Assembly (NCBI RefSeq): GCF_019578655.1
Contig: NC_063263.1
Location: 3,224,001 to 3,288,000 of the forward strand
DNA: 64,000 bases
From: Ricinus communis
Lineage: Eukaryota; Streptophyta; Magnoliopsida; Malpighiales; Euphorbiaceae
Reading direction: 5' to 3'
The notes beneath the pieces were generated by a model that had not been told where the DNA came from, did no database searches, and saw only the letters and a list, made by a program, of their open reading frames with translations. The position numbers and the translations under genes were made by a program. Below, piece by piece: positions 12,301 to 24,889 of the stretch (position 1 is its first letter; the number at the start of each line of letters is the position of its first letter).

Positions 12301-15300
12301 TGGATAGAAGATAAAGAGAACTACCAGTATCTTTCTAGTCATACCAAAATTAACATTTAACTTGACAACCACTAGTGTCTTTCTTTCTCCTCTCAAGTTA
12401 AATGAACATTCTAGATTACCAAAATGAACTACTAGTGTCTTTTGCGCTCTCCGTTTTAACTTTTTGACCACCTCAGTGCAAATTCATCCTGGGCTAGGCT
12501 GTTAACTTTGCTTTGCTATATATATATTGAAGCCTACAATTGCTAAAATATTTATCATGTGCTTTTAGGCAAAGTCCTTTCTTTCCTTGGCCTTTCATTA
12601 TAATAAAAATATTTTCAGTTGCTTGAAGGAAAAACAACAATTTTCTTTGCGTTCCTCTTGGTTTTGGTGGGGTGGGACCTTCTATTGCTTCAACTCTAAG
12701 ATGCTGCCAAAATAGCTTGACAAGACTGTTAGAATTAGTGATAATCTTATGGGAGTAGAATAATACAATCTTAACAACTTTTTGCCCTTAGTTTCTTAAG
12801 AAAATAACTCGACTTATTTATATAGCAAGGCTATAGGATGGTGAGATGCCAACAATGGAAGGTTAGGAAGAAGAATCATGGTTCATTTTTTACTGGAATA
12901 ACCTCTAACAATTCTTGTTTATAGTGGAGTCTTGAACCTTTAGTTTATAGGTTTTTCTCTGTGTTTAGTTGTGGCAAATGACATTGAAAGAGTAGTTAGA
13001 TATACATTGATTTGAGTGACCATTTCTTCTTGATACATTTTGGTATCTCATTTAGATCTTGATAATAGATACATTAATTTCTTTTCCTCTTTTATTTAAA
13101 GACCTTGACTCAAGTGTTGACATTTGTGCATTAAGAGTTAGACTTCAAAGTCCTTTCCTCCTGTAGGTGTCATTTTCTTGCTTTCCATCTTCGGCTTTCG
13201 ACCTTCTCGAAGAGCCTAGATTCAAGCTCATTTTGATGAAATGAAAAATAGACTTGAGAAAGAAAGATTTAAGAATTTACTTACACAATCTCGAATTTAT
13301 CTTACCAATAAAAAAGCAAGGTAATTCATCCTCTATAACAAAGAGGGTATGGCTGGCCTTATCCAAAAAGCTAAAGCAAGCCATAAAGAAGTCATAAGCG
13401 TGAGAGCAGTGTGTTGTCCTTTTGTTTTGAACTTATAGCATTTAAATAACTTTAAAGTCAAATCCCTTCTCGTAATTAAAATGAAGTCTAGTGCTAGCCG
13501 ATCAAGAGTGATTAAGTTAAACTTACTTGATAAGGGAAATAAAAGAATTTCTTTTTATATATCTAGTATCAACAACTTAATGCTAAGAAGAGAAAATGAC
13601 CTTTTGCAGGCTAAAGATCTCTTGTAAAAACAGTAGCCCCCTTTGACGGCTTTTAATTTCTCTCTCTCCCACCTCAATGTTGAGCTTGCAAAAGGAGCTA
13701 TATATTTTTAGCGGAGATATGACACTAACATTTTTTTGTTCTCTCTGATTCTTGGCTATCAATAGATAATCGGAAGGTTGTCAAATTGTCAAATTGGTAA
13801 TTTTTTCCAATTATCTTAATTGTCTCTGTTTGCAGGTTATCAAGAGTGCCTGAGATGATTAAAGAAATTGCCAAAGTTCTGACAGGGGCAGAAGATCTTC
13901 CAGGCTTTTTGAGGAATCATTTTGTTGGCCTCCTTAACAGTATTGATAGAAAAATGCTTCACTCACAAGATTCATTGGTACAGAAACAAGCTTTGGAACG
14001 CATTAAGATACTGATTGAAATGATGGGCTCTCAGCTTAACACCTACGTCCCAAAACTTATGGTTCTTCTTATGCATGCTATTAATAAAGAATCACTACAA
14101 AGTGAGGGTCTTTCTCTCTTACATTTTTTCATAATGCAATTGGCAAACAAATCACCATCTAGCACTAAGCATATAATTTCTCAAGTTCTTGCTGCCCTTT
14201 TTCCCATCTTGGAAAAGTATAAAGAAAGTCCTTCCATGCATTTGAACAAAGTTGTAAAAATTTTGGAAGAGCTGGTATTAAAGAACAAAACTGTATTGAA
14301 GCAGCATATTTGTGAGTTCCCTCCATTACCTAGTATTCTTGAGCTAATGGAAGTAAATGAATTTATTCAGGAAGCACGTGGTTCAATGACTCTGAAGGAT
14401 CAATTGAGAGATGTTGTTGATGGTTTGAACCATGAGAACTTGAATGTGAGGTATATGGTAGCATGTGAGTTGAACAAGTTACTAAACTTAAGGAGGGAAG
14501 ATCTTACAGCTTTGATCACGGGCGAAGTTGCTGCAAACATGGACGTTTTAAGCTCTTTAATTACATCCTTATTAAGAGGATGTGCGGAAGAATCAAGGAC
14601 TGTAGTGGGGCAGCGGTTGAAGTTGGTCTGTGCGGATTGTCTTGGAGCACTGGGAGCAGTTGACCCTGCCAAGGTGAAGGGGTCTTCATGCCAACGCTTT
14701 AAAATTGAATGTTCAGATGATGATCTCATCTTTGAGTTGATCCATAAACATTTGGCTAGGGCTTTTAGAGCTGCACCTGATACTGTTGTTCAAGACTCAG
14801 CTGCATTGGCAATACAGGAGCTGCTAAAAATTGCAGGCTGTGGGGCATCATTGGATGAGAATGTTGCTGCTTCTTTGTCACAACCACTGAAAGAGAAGAG
14901 TACTGAAAATAGTAGTGGGATGAATAATAGGGGTCAAAGATTGTGGGACCGGTTCTCTAACTATGTCAAGGAGATAATAGCCCCTTGCCTAACCTCTAGA
15001 TTTCAGCTTCCAACTGTAGCTGATTCAACATCAGCGGGCCCAATTTACCGTCCTTCTATGTCATTTAGAAGATGGATATTTTTTTGGATAAAAAAACTGA
15101 CTGCTCATGCCACTGGATCTCGTGCAAGCATATTTACTGCTTGTCGAGGCATAGTGCGTCATGATATGCAAATAGCAATATATCTGCTACCTTATTTAGT
15201 TTTAAATGCTGTTTGTCATGGTATCGAGGAAGCTCGTCTAGGAATAGCTGAAGAAATTCTATCTGTTCTTGATGCTGCTGCCTCGGAGAACACTGGTGCT

Positions 15301-18300
15301 GTGAGTCATGTTATCAGTGGTGGGCAAAGTGAAGTTTGCATTCAAGCTGTGTTCACTCTCTTAGATAATCTTGGGCAATGGGTGGATGACATTGAGCAAG
15401 AACTAGCTCTGTCCCAATCTTTCCAAACATTAGCTTCTAAGAAGCAAGCTTCCAGGTCCAAAGATCAAAGTTCATTTCCTAATACAGATCAGGATCAACT
15501 CCTTTCACAATGTAAATATGTTTCAGAGCTTCTGATTGTGATTCCAAAGTTAACCCTTGCTAGAGCCTCCTATAGGTGTCAAGCTTATGCGAGGTCTTTG
15601 ATGTACTTCGAGTCTCATGTACGAGAAAAGTCTGGCTCCTTTAACCCTGCAGCAGAGAGAAGCGGCATGTTTGAGGATGATGATGTTTCCTTTCTGATGG
15701 AAATATACAGTTGTCTAGATGAACCTGATGGTTTATCTGGCTTGGCGTGTTTACGTAAATCATTAAGCTTACAGGATCAGCTCTTAATAAACAAAAAGGG
15801 AGGAAATTGGGCAGAGGTTTTGACTTTTTGTGAGCAGGCCTTACAGATGGAGCCTACATCAGTCCACAGGCATTCAGATGTCCTTAACTGTCTACTGAAC
15901 ATGTGCCACCTTCAGACCATGGTCACTCATGTGGATGGTTTAGTCTCCAGGTTTCCCCAATACAAGAAAACATGGTGTATGCAAGGTGTGCAGGCAGCAT
16001 GGAGGCTTAGCAAGTGGGACTTGATGAATGAGTATCTTAGTGGAGCTGACGAAGAAGGCTTAGTATGTAGCAGCTCTGAGAGTAATGCTTGCTTTGATAT
16101 GAATGTTGCAAAGATTATCCAGGCCATGATGAAAAAGGATCATTTCTCAGTTGCTGAGAAGATTGCATTGTCTAAACAAGCTCTGATTGCTCCTCTTGCT
16201 GCAGCAGGCATGGATTCCTATATGCGGGCTTACCCATTTATTGTGAAACTGCACTTGCTAAGGGAGTTGGAAGACTTCCATACTTTTCTTGGTGATGGCT
16301 CTTTCTTGGAGAAAAAGTTTCATCTTGGTGATCTGGCATTCACAAAATTGATGGATAACTGGGAAAATCGGCTCAGGTTTACACAACCTTCACTCTGGGC
16401 AAGAGAACCACTTTTAGCTTTCCGGAGATTGGTATTTGGTGCTAGTGATCTTGGTGCTCAAGTGGGAAATTGCTGGCGTCAATATGCAAAGCTCTGTCGC
16501 CTGGCTGGTCATTATGAGACAGCAAACCGAGCAATTCTAGAGGCCCAGGCTTCAGGTGCACCTAATGTTCACATGGAAAAGGCCAAACTTCTGTGGAGTA
16601 CTAGAAGATCAGATGGCGCTATTGCAGAATTGCAACAAGCTCTCCTGCACATGCCAGAGAAGGCTGTAGGCTCTGCTGCAAGGACACTGATTACTTCTCT
16701 TTCGTTGGTTCCATTGAATCCCCAATCTTCACCCTGCGATGCTCAAGCTTTGAATGAAAATCAAGATATTGCAAACACTCTTCTCCTATATACCAGATGG
16801 ATTCATTACACTGGACAGAAGCAGAAGGAAGATGTCATAACACTTTATTCCAGGGTGAGAGAAATGCAGCCAAAGTGGGACAAAGGGTTCTTCTATTTAG
16901 CTAAGTATTGTGATGAGGTGCTCGTTGATGCCAGGAAACGTCAGGATGACAATTCTGAACTAGGTCGCAGAGCAGTACCAAATACAGAGAAGCATTGGTG
17001 GTATCATGTACCTGATGTACTATTATTCTATGCTAAGGGGCTTCATAAAGGCCACAAGAATCTCTTTCAAGCTCTTCCAAGGTTGCTAACCTTATGGTTT
17101 GACTTTGGGAGCATTTATCTCAGATGTGGCTCATCATCAGATGAAGATATGAAGAAGGTTCATGGGAAGGTACAGTAATATATGGGATACAAAAATATAG
17201 TTAATGTTGACTACATTAAAAATCCTTTCCTCTGTCTTATTGCCAATATGATTATCTCCATTTATTCTTTTGCAGGTAATGAGTATCATGCGTGGCTGTT
17301 TGAAGGATTTGCCAACATATCAATGGTTAACAGTATTGCCTCAATTGGTATCTAGAGTGTGCCACCAGAATGAAGAAGTTGTTAAATTGGTCAGATGCAT
17401 CATCACCTGTGTCCTCCGGCAATACCCACAACAAGCATTGTGGATTATGGCAGCTGTTTCAAAATCCACAGTCCCTTCAAGAAGGGAAGCAGCTGCTGCA
17501 ATCATACATGATGCTAAAAAAGGGTTTAGCCAAGGAAATAATGGAAGCAATTTGTTTGTGCAGTTTGCTAGCCTAATTGATCATCTAATAAAGTTGTGCT
17601 TCCACCCAGGCCAGGCAAGGGCACGGACAATTAATATTTCAACTGAATTCAGCTCCTTAAAGAGGATGATGCCATTGGGAATTATTATGCCAATCCAACA
17701 ATCACTCGCTGTTAGTTTACCGACATATAATGTCAGCCTTACTGACTCACTTACCTCTGATGTATTCTCTGCCTCAGATCTTCCAACAATTTCAGGAATT
17801 TCTGACGAGGCTGAGATTCTTTCATCTCTTCAACGACCTAAGAAAGTATGTGTTCTTATGATTTAATTCATACTCATAAGCTTGCATATGAAAATTTTGT
17901 TATTTTTTGGCCATGTTTCTATTGCCTCTTAGGTGCACTAATCTTTTACTATATGGTTTTTACCATATAATTTTGTGTCCCCAGTCTGCCCAGGAAGTTT
18001 TATAGATGGCCCTGAATCTCTATAATGTTATACTTCCGAATACTAACTTCTCGCTAAAGAGATTCCACACGATTTTGTAGATCTATTTTGTTGTGTGTCT
18101 GTTTGTTTTGCTGAATAACTGAATCTACCATTTCAGTTCTCTTGAATGTTCTCACAAATTCGTTACTCACTTCAAATGGACATGGATATCCATTCTTTTC
18201 ACTGTAATTATCTGTTCAGGTTTGTTGGTTGTACAGCTTTACTTAAGCTTCAAAAGTTAGCTAGGCCTATATCCCATATTGTGTTTCTTTCTTGGCATAT

Positions 18301-19890
18301 AACTTTTTGAGAGTAAAACAAGTTTGTAGTCGCATTTTCACATTAATTTTCTTGAGTCAGTTGTCCTCAAAGTTCATCCTGTAATATGTTGCATTTCATT
18401 TTTGTGACTTCTTATTTGCTTTATATATTCAGATCGTTCTGTTGGGCAGTGATGGTATTGAACGTCCATTTCTCTGCAAACCCAAGGATGATCTTAGGAA
18501 AGATGCTCGTATGATGGAGTTCAATGCAATGATAAACAGGTTATTATCCAAATATCCTGAAAGCAGACGAAGAAAACTCTATATCCGTACTTTTGCAGTG
18601 ATTCCTTTAACAGAAGACTGCGGCATGGTGGAATGGGTGCCGCACACTCGTGGACTCCGGCATATTCTTCAAGACCTATATATAACCTGTGGGAAATTTG
18701 ACAGGCAGAAAACTAATCCTCAAATTAAACGGATTTATGATCAATGCCAAGGTAAAATGCCAGAAGATGAGATGCTGAAGAACAAGATATTTCCGATGTT
18801 TCCTCCAGTTTTTCATAAATGGTTCTTGACCACTTTCTCTGAGCCAGCTGCTTGGTTTAGGGCCCGGGTTGCTTATGCACATACTACTGCTGTTTGGTCA
18901 ATGGTTGGGCATATTGTGGGGCTAGGTGACCGGCATGGTGAAAACATTCTCTTTGACTCTACTACGGGTGATTGTGTTCATGTGGATTTTAGTTGCTTAT
19001 TTGACAAAGGATTGCAGTTGGAGAAGCCTGAACTGGTGCCTTTTAGGCTAACACAGGTAACCCATATTTTGCATTTTTAGAGTATTCTCTGTTTCAAGTG
19101 AAAGATGAAAAAAAATACCTCTATAAATTCAAGAGATTCTTCAGAACTTTCTTGAAAATTGTTTCTAGGCTGGAATGAGATATATTCTTATTAATTACTG
19201 GCATATATACTGTATTTGTTAGTTATTCTATAGTACTGGAACATTTCTTGTTGCGTGTGGTTTTCAAACCAGATTTTTAAATTGACTGTTGCATGCATCC
19301 TGCAGAATATGATTGATGGCTTGGGTATCACTGGATATGAGGGCATCTTCATACGGGTATGCGAAATCACACTTTCAGTACTGAGGACACATAGGGAGAC
19401 TCTGATGAGTGTCCTTGAAACTTTCATTCATGATCCTTTGGTGGAGTGGACAAAAATTCATAAATCCAGTGGGGTAGAAGTTCAGAACCCACATGCAAAG
19501 GTTTATCATCTTCAGTATTTTGTGCTAGTCATTTGTGTATCAAATTTATCTTTCTCTATCTGTAGGACCTATATATATAGTATTTTATCATTCAGTTGAC
19601 TTGCCTCAGTGAGTCACTGAGCTAATATTTGTAGCTTGATGGTTTGGTTTCAACAGATTGGCTTGAGGTTGGAGTTTCTAACTGCTATCTAATTGTTGAA
19701 AGTGTCTTGCTGATTATTGCAGCGAGCAATTAATAATATTGAAGCCAGGCTGCAAGGAGTAGTTGTCGGTGTTGGAGCAGCACCTTCGTTACCTCTAGCT
19801 GTGGAAGGCCAAGCACGTCGCTTAATTGCTGAAGCAGTGTCGCACAAAAACCTTGGAAGGATGTATATATGGTGGATGCCATGGTTTTAG
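335..19890 (+). CDS. ATR: ATR checkpoint kinase (PIKK family), 5'-truncated by window edge
   Basis: Serine/threonine kinase of the PI3K-like family that senses replication stress and single-stranded DNA in the nucleus. Thirteen exons join in phase: 335-447, 592-926, 1089-1213, 2876-3020, 3142-3723, 3795-3870, 4567-4882, 7887-9143, 13836-17169, 17276-17845, 18433-19056, 19306-19500, 19723-19890. Together they give about 2610 residues, against about 2700 in Arabidopsis ATR, so only the first exon(s) are missing. The order fits the family: HEAT-like helices, the UME and FAT regions (mostly in the 3.3 kb exon), then the kinase domain with the ATP-site lysine segment CKPKDDLRKD, the catalytic loop GLGDRHGEN (18921-18945) and the metal-binding HVDF (to 18990). 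The FATC tail ends in WWMPWF with stop 19888-19890. No frameshift or premature stop is seen, so the gene looks functional. Family identity is certain; individual splice sites are read by eye. Confidence 0.95.
4883..7886. other. ATR: 3.0 kb ATR intron with nested repeats
   Basis: It starts with donor GTGAG after the codon fragment GA and ends with TTTGCAG, where the next base completes a Glu codon. The only structures I can name are the tandem TRIM at 5847-6386, a G-rich stretch near 5380-5445, and a weak inverted pair (AGCTTTGTTTGG near 5295 and CCAAACAAAGCC near 6487) that brackets the TRIM. The rest is AT-rich and without recognisable genes. Confidence 0.7.
5847..6386 (+). mobile_element. 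Tandem TRIM retrotransposon: three LTRs, two internal domains
   Basis: Three related blocks of about 126 bp lie at 5847-5972, 6054-6180 and 6261-6386. Each begins TGTTAGAAG or a decayed form of it, and they share the word TGTATTTAT and the end TTCTACCCAA...CCATT. The two spacers (about 80 bp each) begin with a primer-binding site matching initiator Met-tRNA: TGGTATCAAAGCC at 5973, with a decayed copy at 6181. They end in a purine-rich tract (GAGGGAGGA, GAGAGAGGG). This is the LTR-PBS-PPT-LTR plan of a terminal-repeat retrotransposon in miniature, in the joined array LTR-int-LTR-int-LTR. It has no coding capacity. Flanking bases CTTGG and TTTGG could be a 5 bp target duplication with one change. 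Confidence 0.85.
9568..10087 (-). mobile_element. Complete TRIM (small LTR retrotransposon), minus orientation
   Basis: Two direct repeats of about 188 bp, at 9568-9755 and 9900-10087, are highly similar. On the minus strand the LTR runs from TGTTAAAGGATG to TTTCTACA. It is followed at once by the Met-tRNA primer site TGGTATCAAAGC (complement of 9888-9899), and the short internal part ends in the polypurine tract GAGGGGGGAG next to the other LTR. The element is flanked on both sides by TGGAG (9563-9567 and 10088-10092), a 5 bp target duplication. All diagnostic parts are present and there is no ORF. It lies in the ATR intron between the exons ending at 9143 and starting at 13836, antisense to the gene. 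Confidence 0.9.
10093..13835. other. ATR intron segment of organelle-like (possible mitochondrial) character
   Basis: About 3.7 kb with no plant gene and no repeat boundaries that I can see. Its composition differs from the surrounding introns: less AT-rich, with many short runs such as GAAAGAAAG, AAGCTAAAGCAAGCC and CTTTCTTTCT that recall the intergenic DNA of plant mitochondrial genomes. I could not identify a mitochondrial gene in it. A nuclear insertion of mitochondrial DNA is the best guess but rests on texture only. The final bases before the exon (TTTGCAG) are ordinary intron end. Confidence 0.35.
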
Positions 19891-21940
19891 TTCTTAGAAC
19901 TTGAGAATTTCCTACTGAAAAAACTTAGGTAAAATATGGTGCATCATTTTCTTTGACTTGCTTAATTAAGGCATTTCCTTGTATCTTGCCATTTCCAAAG
20001 GTCATTATGACTCTTTTGTGAAAAAACAGTTGACAAAATTTGTAGGGGAACCAATTATGATTCTACTTGTATATGTAATTATAGTTGGTCGTGATCTCTG
20101 TGTGGGGTGTCCTTGGTTATTGACCGAGCAGCTAAAGTTGAAATGAACTGCTTCTGCAACATGGAACCTCAAATAAGCTTAGCTTAGTAAGTTTTATGGT
20201 TGAGGTTCTTTTTAGATGATTACCTAAAATGGTTTGAACAATTATTCAAATAATAAGTATGAGATGGGAAAGGTTCTATAGAAAGAAATGCACATTTTGG
20301 ATGTTTTGTTGATTTTTTGAATATGTGAAATAACACTTTTACTGCTATCATATTTTGACTACTTCCCTTTCTCTATCTTGTGTTTTGCTAGGGATAACTA
20401 CAAATGGATCTTGCAATTTTTCATATCATTCACAGCATGTCAATATTCTGACAAGACTTTGCTGGCATGGCTTTCTGGCATTTCCATGCTTATCTCTACT
20501 TTTTCTTCAGAGGATATGGTGCTTACTCTGGTAATTGACAAATGCATAGCTTTTGTATTTGTAACATTGATTTTTCTTTTTCTCCATTATGTGCTGAATT
20601 TTGTGCTACCTAGCTAAGAACTGTTGGAGACCATTATGCATGATAAACTCACTGGTACACTGACAGTAGATTACTATTATATCTTATTCTTTGGACATTC
20701 TTTTCTTTCCGCACTAGCTTCAATAAATATATCTTAACAATAGCCATTAGGTTGCAATTAAACCTATCTGATCCGCCTTTTTTTCTTTGCGTTTATCCTT
20801 TTTCTTATGTTTCTGCGAGTGAGTAGTGCTTGGAGGATGGTAAGTAATGCAAGTTGAGTGCCTATTAGGACTGTAATGGGCACCAGCAACCTTGCAAGAT
20901 ATTTTACTTCTCAAAAAGTTTATTTTTTACCAGAAGGTTAAAGAAGTAGATGCATAAAATAAAAGTACCTGTAGGATTGTGCTTAAATTAGTTATTGTTT
21001 TGAGAACAGTAACAGGGTGCCACTTACCTGCAAGGCTCATGGATCCTGCTTCTGTAATATATACTGCACGGATAGTTTCTATAGTGGGTTTGACGCCCGA
21101 ACCCAAAGGTGCCATCCGCATGTGTCCCAAACAAAGTGACGTCAATTTTTTTGTAATGGGTATACTTGAGAGAAAAGTTTTGAATTCATATTATAACAAT
21201 TGCGTTGAAATTTTTCTCTGGGCATACTTTAGGTGCCAAGGGATTCTCTTTGCTTTAAATGACTGAGCCCTGTACTCTTTTCGGTTTTGTAATAGGCCTC
21301 GTTGCTGAAGAAGAAAGATATGATGGGTGGAGTATTTCCATGTGAAAACTGGCATGGAAGGAACACGTCATACAGTCATACTGAAGATTGGAAGTTTCTG
21401 TTTTTGATGGTCAAGCATGTAGAGAGATTAAACCTGATGAAGGTGATGGAAGAAGTATCAAGAATTTCAACCATGCATCTTGCCAGGAGCTTCAACACCT
21501 TCATCTGAAAGAATAGATCATGGATTTCAGAAGGGAACTGAGAACGCACCTTGCTGGTTCTTCCAGAGATTGTTCATTCGGTTAGGAGTACTATATATCT
21601 TTCATGTTCATATTATAGTTCCCCTCTGTACAGCACTGATCAATACAGTTGACGAACTTGTATATTCTTTTCAATGTATATCTTGAGTAGGTTAATGGTA
21701 CATATGCATATTGGTGATCGCAGCATAACTATGCATTACCCTAATTTTCAGTTTGTGTACCATTGTATATTCTGTATAGGGCATCGAGATGCCCTCCTAA
21801 GCATTTTATGCCTGAACCAATTGCAACAATATGTCCATTTTAAGATACTAAAAGAAATGCCTAAATAAACTTAGTTTAGTTTTAAGAACATATGCTCAAG
21901 TTTCAAAGAACAACATAATTATAGTTTTTCTCCTTTTCAA
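19891..21940. other. ATR 3' flank and unassigned spacer
   Basis: This begins as the ATR 3' untranslated region; the end of the transcript cannot be placed. Further on, 20990-21145 is a GC-richer island without a recognised match, and 21290-21560 is relatively purine-rich but has no convincing reading frame. No complete gene can be supported here. The PPR gene beyond it is convergent with ATR. Confidence 0.5.
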
Positions 21941-23602
21941 TTAACACAACCATTCTTCAACAACTTTCCCTTTAGCAATGAAACAACCTATATTTCTCCT
22001 ATCAATTCGCATAGGGCTTCTTGCTCGAACCATAAAGTCTTTGACCATACACTTAACAGGAGATTCCCCTCTAACAATGCTATGATTTCCCGAACCACAA
22101 ACCACTGTAATTTCTGTTGGATTCACATAATTAACACTTTTGAACCTCTTTCTCATCTCCTCAATCCACAGCAATATTATTAAATAAGCTGAACACAAGT
22201 GCGTTCCATGCAAATCCAACTTAGCCTCTGCTACGTCCCACTTCATTGCCTCATCCAGAACTGATGATGTAACAATTTCTTTGACTAATAGAGCCTCATC
22301 TTCACTCAAAATCTTCATCAGGTCGTGAATTGAAATGGGAAAATCATTTGAGTTTTGCATCATTGACATTATTGTAGGACAAGAATTTAAAGCTGAATTG
22401 CAAGTCCTTAATGAGAATGGAATGCCTAAATCCTTCATCTTTTGGAGCCATAAAACCATTTCAGGAAGTGCATTATGAGCTCCATACGATGCAAGAATCA
22501 TATTTGAACAAACTGTATCAACCCTAAACCCTGCTCTTTCCATTTGGTGAAGACACTTGTTCATTTCTTCAAACGATCCTAAGCTTCCATATGCATACAC
22601 AACGCATTTAAACTCAAACATTGATGGCCTCACTCCTTCCTTTCCCATCTCTTCAATCAAAGTTTCTGCTTCTCTAGGCCTACCCATTTCACATAATCCA
22701 TTAACCATGGATTTATAGCCTTGCCTTTTTACATAGACAGAGTTAGAGTTGCAGACAAGTTGCATTAAACTAGCAACAGAATTATCAAAACCGCGGATAG
22801 AATTCTGCTTAGACTGAGACTCAACCAAATTGCAATAAAAACGAGCAAGATCTCTCTCTTTAACTTGTAATTTGGAAATAGAATCAGAAACTAGAGTCGC
22901 CGATTCATCATATCGACCTTGTTTATCAAGAAAGGCAACAACATCTGCTACTAACTTTGGGTTCCATTGAAACCACCTTGCTTCTGCAATCTTCAAGTAC
23001 AGCTGCAAAACATTGGCCAATTATGTTAAAGCTCGCATTTAACATTTCTAACACGGTATTGGGCTCGGCTATACTGGGCACCAGGACAGTGAGGTTGCAA
23101 GTTTGGACTCAGTTAGAGCTCAATTAATTCAAAGGAAAAAAGAAAAAATTGACTCCATGGATGATCTGTGGTTACGAGTTCGACTCCGGTCAGAGCGCAA
23201 TCTTTTGTTTCTAAAAGAAGAAAACAAGACGAAAAGGAGAAGTTTGTGTTGATATGAAAGAGAGATTTAACTTACAGTGAATGCGAGAGAAGAGAGGTGA
23301 GAATGAGAGGAGTGAGGATTGAGAAGATGAGAGAGTGCATCAAGAGCAATAGATTTAGGTGACGCTGCTACAAATTTCTTTATCAAACGGTTGGTGGCTA
23401 CGGTATCTCCTTTAGTAGTGGCGATGGCAAGAGAAGACAAGAATCGTTGCCCTTGTTTGCTTAAAGCTGCACATCTAAATACCCATTTCATTGGCAGTAC
23501 TTGTTGTTGGTTGCGGTGGCGGTGGTGGTCGCGGTGGCGGAGCTGCTCGCTCCATGGAAGTTTGATCCTAAGCTGATAACCAAGTTGCGCATACATTTGC
23601 AT
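21941..23602 (-). CDS. PPR protein with C-terminal SMR-like region, At2g17033-like
   Basis: Two exons on the minus strand: 23602-23276 (109 codons, ending in donor GTAAG) and 23002-21941 (353 codons plus stop), joined in phase to 462 residues. Helical pairs typical of P-type pentatricopeptide repeats fill the middle, for example YKSMVNGLCEMGRPREAETL and FEFKCVVYAYGSLGSFEEMN. Near residue 370 the segment LDLHGTH starts an SMR-like region that runs to the C-terminus with VVCGSGNHS, the usual order for PPR-SMR proteins. The N-terminus is basic and rich in Ser, His and Arg, compatible with organelle import. The family acts on organelle RNA or ribosomes. Arabidopsis At2g17033 (about 504 residues) is my closest recollection. 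The exact start codon is uncertain, since a later Met (MKWVFRC) is possible. Confidence 0.88.
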
Positions 23603-24889
23603 AAAAGCAAGAGAGCAGTGTTCTGGGTTACGTATGGAAACGGATAATGCTCGCTGGGTGCGCTTACTTGCTTAGAAGTAAGTATTGAGTAGTAATTAGT
23701 AAGTTAATTTTGCATTTAAAATTGGCCAAAGTTACCGACAACTCTTTGATAAAATCTCAATTAAATTTTTTAAGTTGAAACTGTTAAACTAAACTAAAAT
23801 AGAAGGAAAAGTGTTATTGTCACTGTCCGGGCAATATTAAGTAAAAGATGCAAGTCTCATAAAATGGAAAGAAATAGATATTATCAGATCCTTATAGAAA
23901 GTATTAAGGTATTTGGTATAATACTTGTCTATTACATACATATAAAGTATATAAGGATAGTTAGTAAATATGACAAAGAGATAAGATATAAAAGAGATTT
24001 TTAATCTTTTTTCTTCTTTTTTACTTTTATAAGTTCTTAGATCTTTTAACTTTATTTTTCTTTTCCTTTTTATTTTTCTCTTTTTATTTTGTCCTTTTCT
24101 TGATCTAGATCCCAATTCATGCTCTTGAATCTTGATTGCCATAATTCTTGAAAATTTCAAACACGGTTTGACTTGGGTACAGTTCTATGTTCTTGATCTA
24201 ACTAGTTAATTGATTGAATTTTAGGATTTGGTGTCGTTTGTATTTATATAGGTGTCCACCAAGACTCATATTTTCTGGGTCAAGATTTACATTCTTGGAT
24301 GTGAAGCTGCTTTGTAAATATTTATTTTTGTAAATTGTGCTTGGAGTTCTTTTACAGTAGGAGAATATGAACAGGGCAATTGATGCGTTTTTGTCCCATA
24401 GAAATTTGGTCACCATTGCGGTTTTGCAATGGGTGCGTGTTGTTATAATTATAAAAATAGTGTTTAACCTTATTAAGATTTGATAATTAAGTGTTTAAAT
24501 TTTTAAAATTATAATTTAATATGTATAAATAAAAATTATTAATATTTTTTAGTAAAAGAATCTAGATAATTATGTGTACTTGTTAAAATTTGATAAAAAA
24601 GTATTTAAATTTTTAAAAATTACAATTTGGTGTGTAAATTTAGTAAATATTTAGAATTGAGTGTATATATTAAGTCAATAGGAATTACATATTTATAATC
24701 TTAAAACACATATTATCATTTTAGTAGATTAAAAAGAATAAAATATCAAAAAAGCTTCTAAAAAGTACCTACTTTTAATAGATTAATGCATTATTCTTAC
24801 TACCATCATCATTTCACTATTCTCACTATACTTTCATCACTTTTTTTAAAGAAATCTTTATTTAACTTGAGCGACAATTTTCTTCTTTA
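23603..24889. other. Intergenic spacer upstream of the PPR gene
   Basis: AT-rich sequence holding the presumed promoter and 5' UTR of the minus-strand PPR gene. A pyrimidine-rich stretch lies at 24000-24100. Two imperfect copies of a roughly 75 bp block, offset by about 111 bp, begin near 24471 and 24581 and share TTTAAATTTTTAAAA. No gene is seen. Confidence 0.5.
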
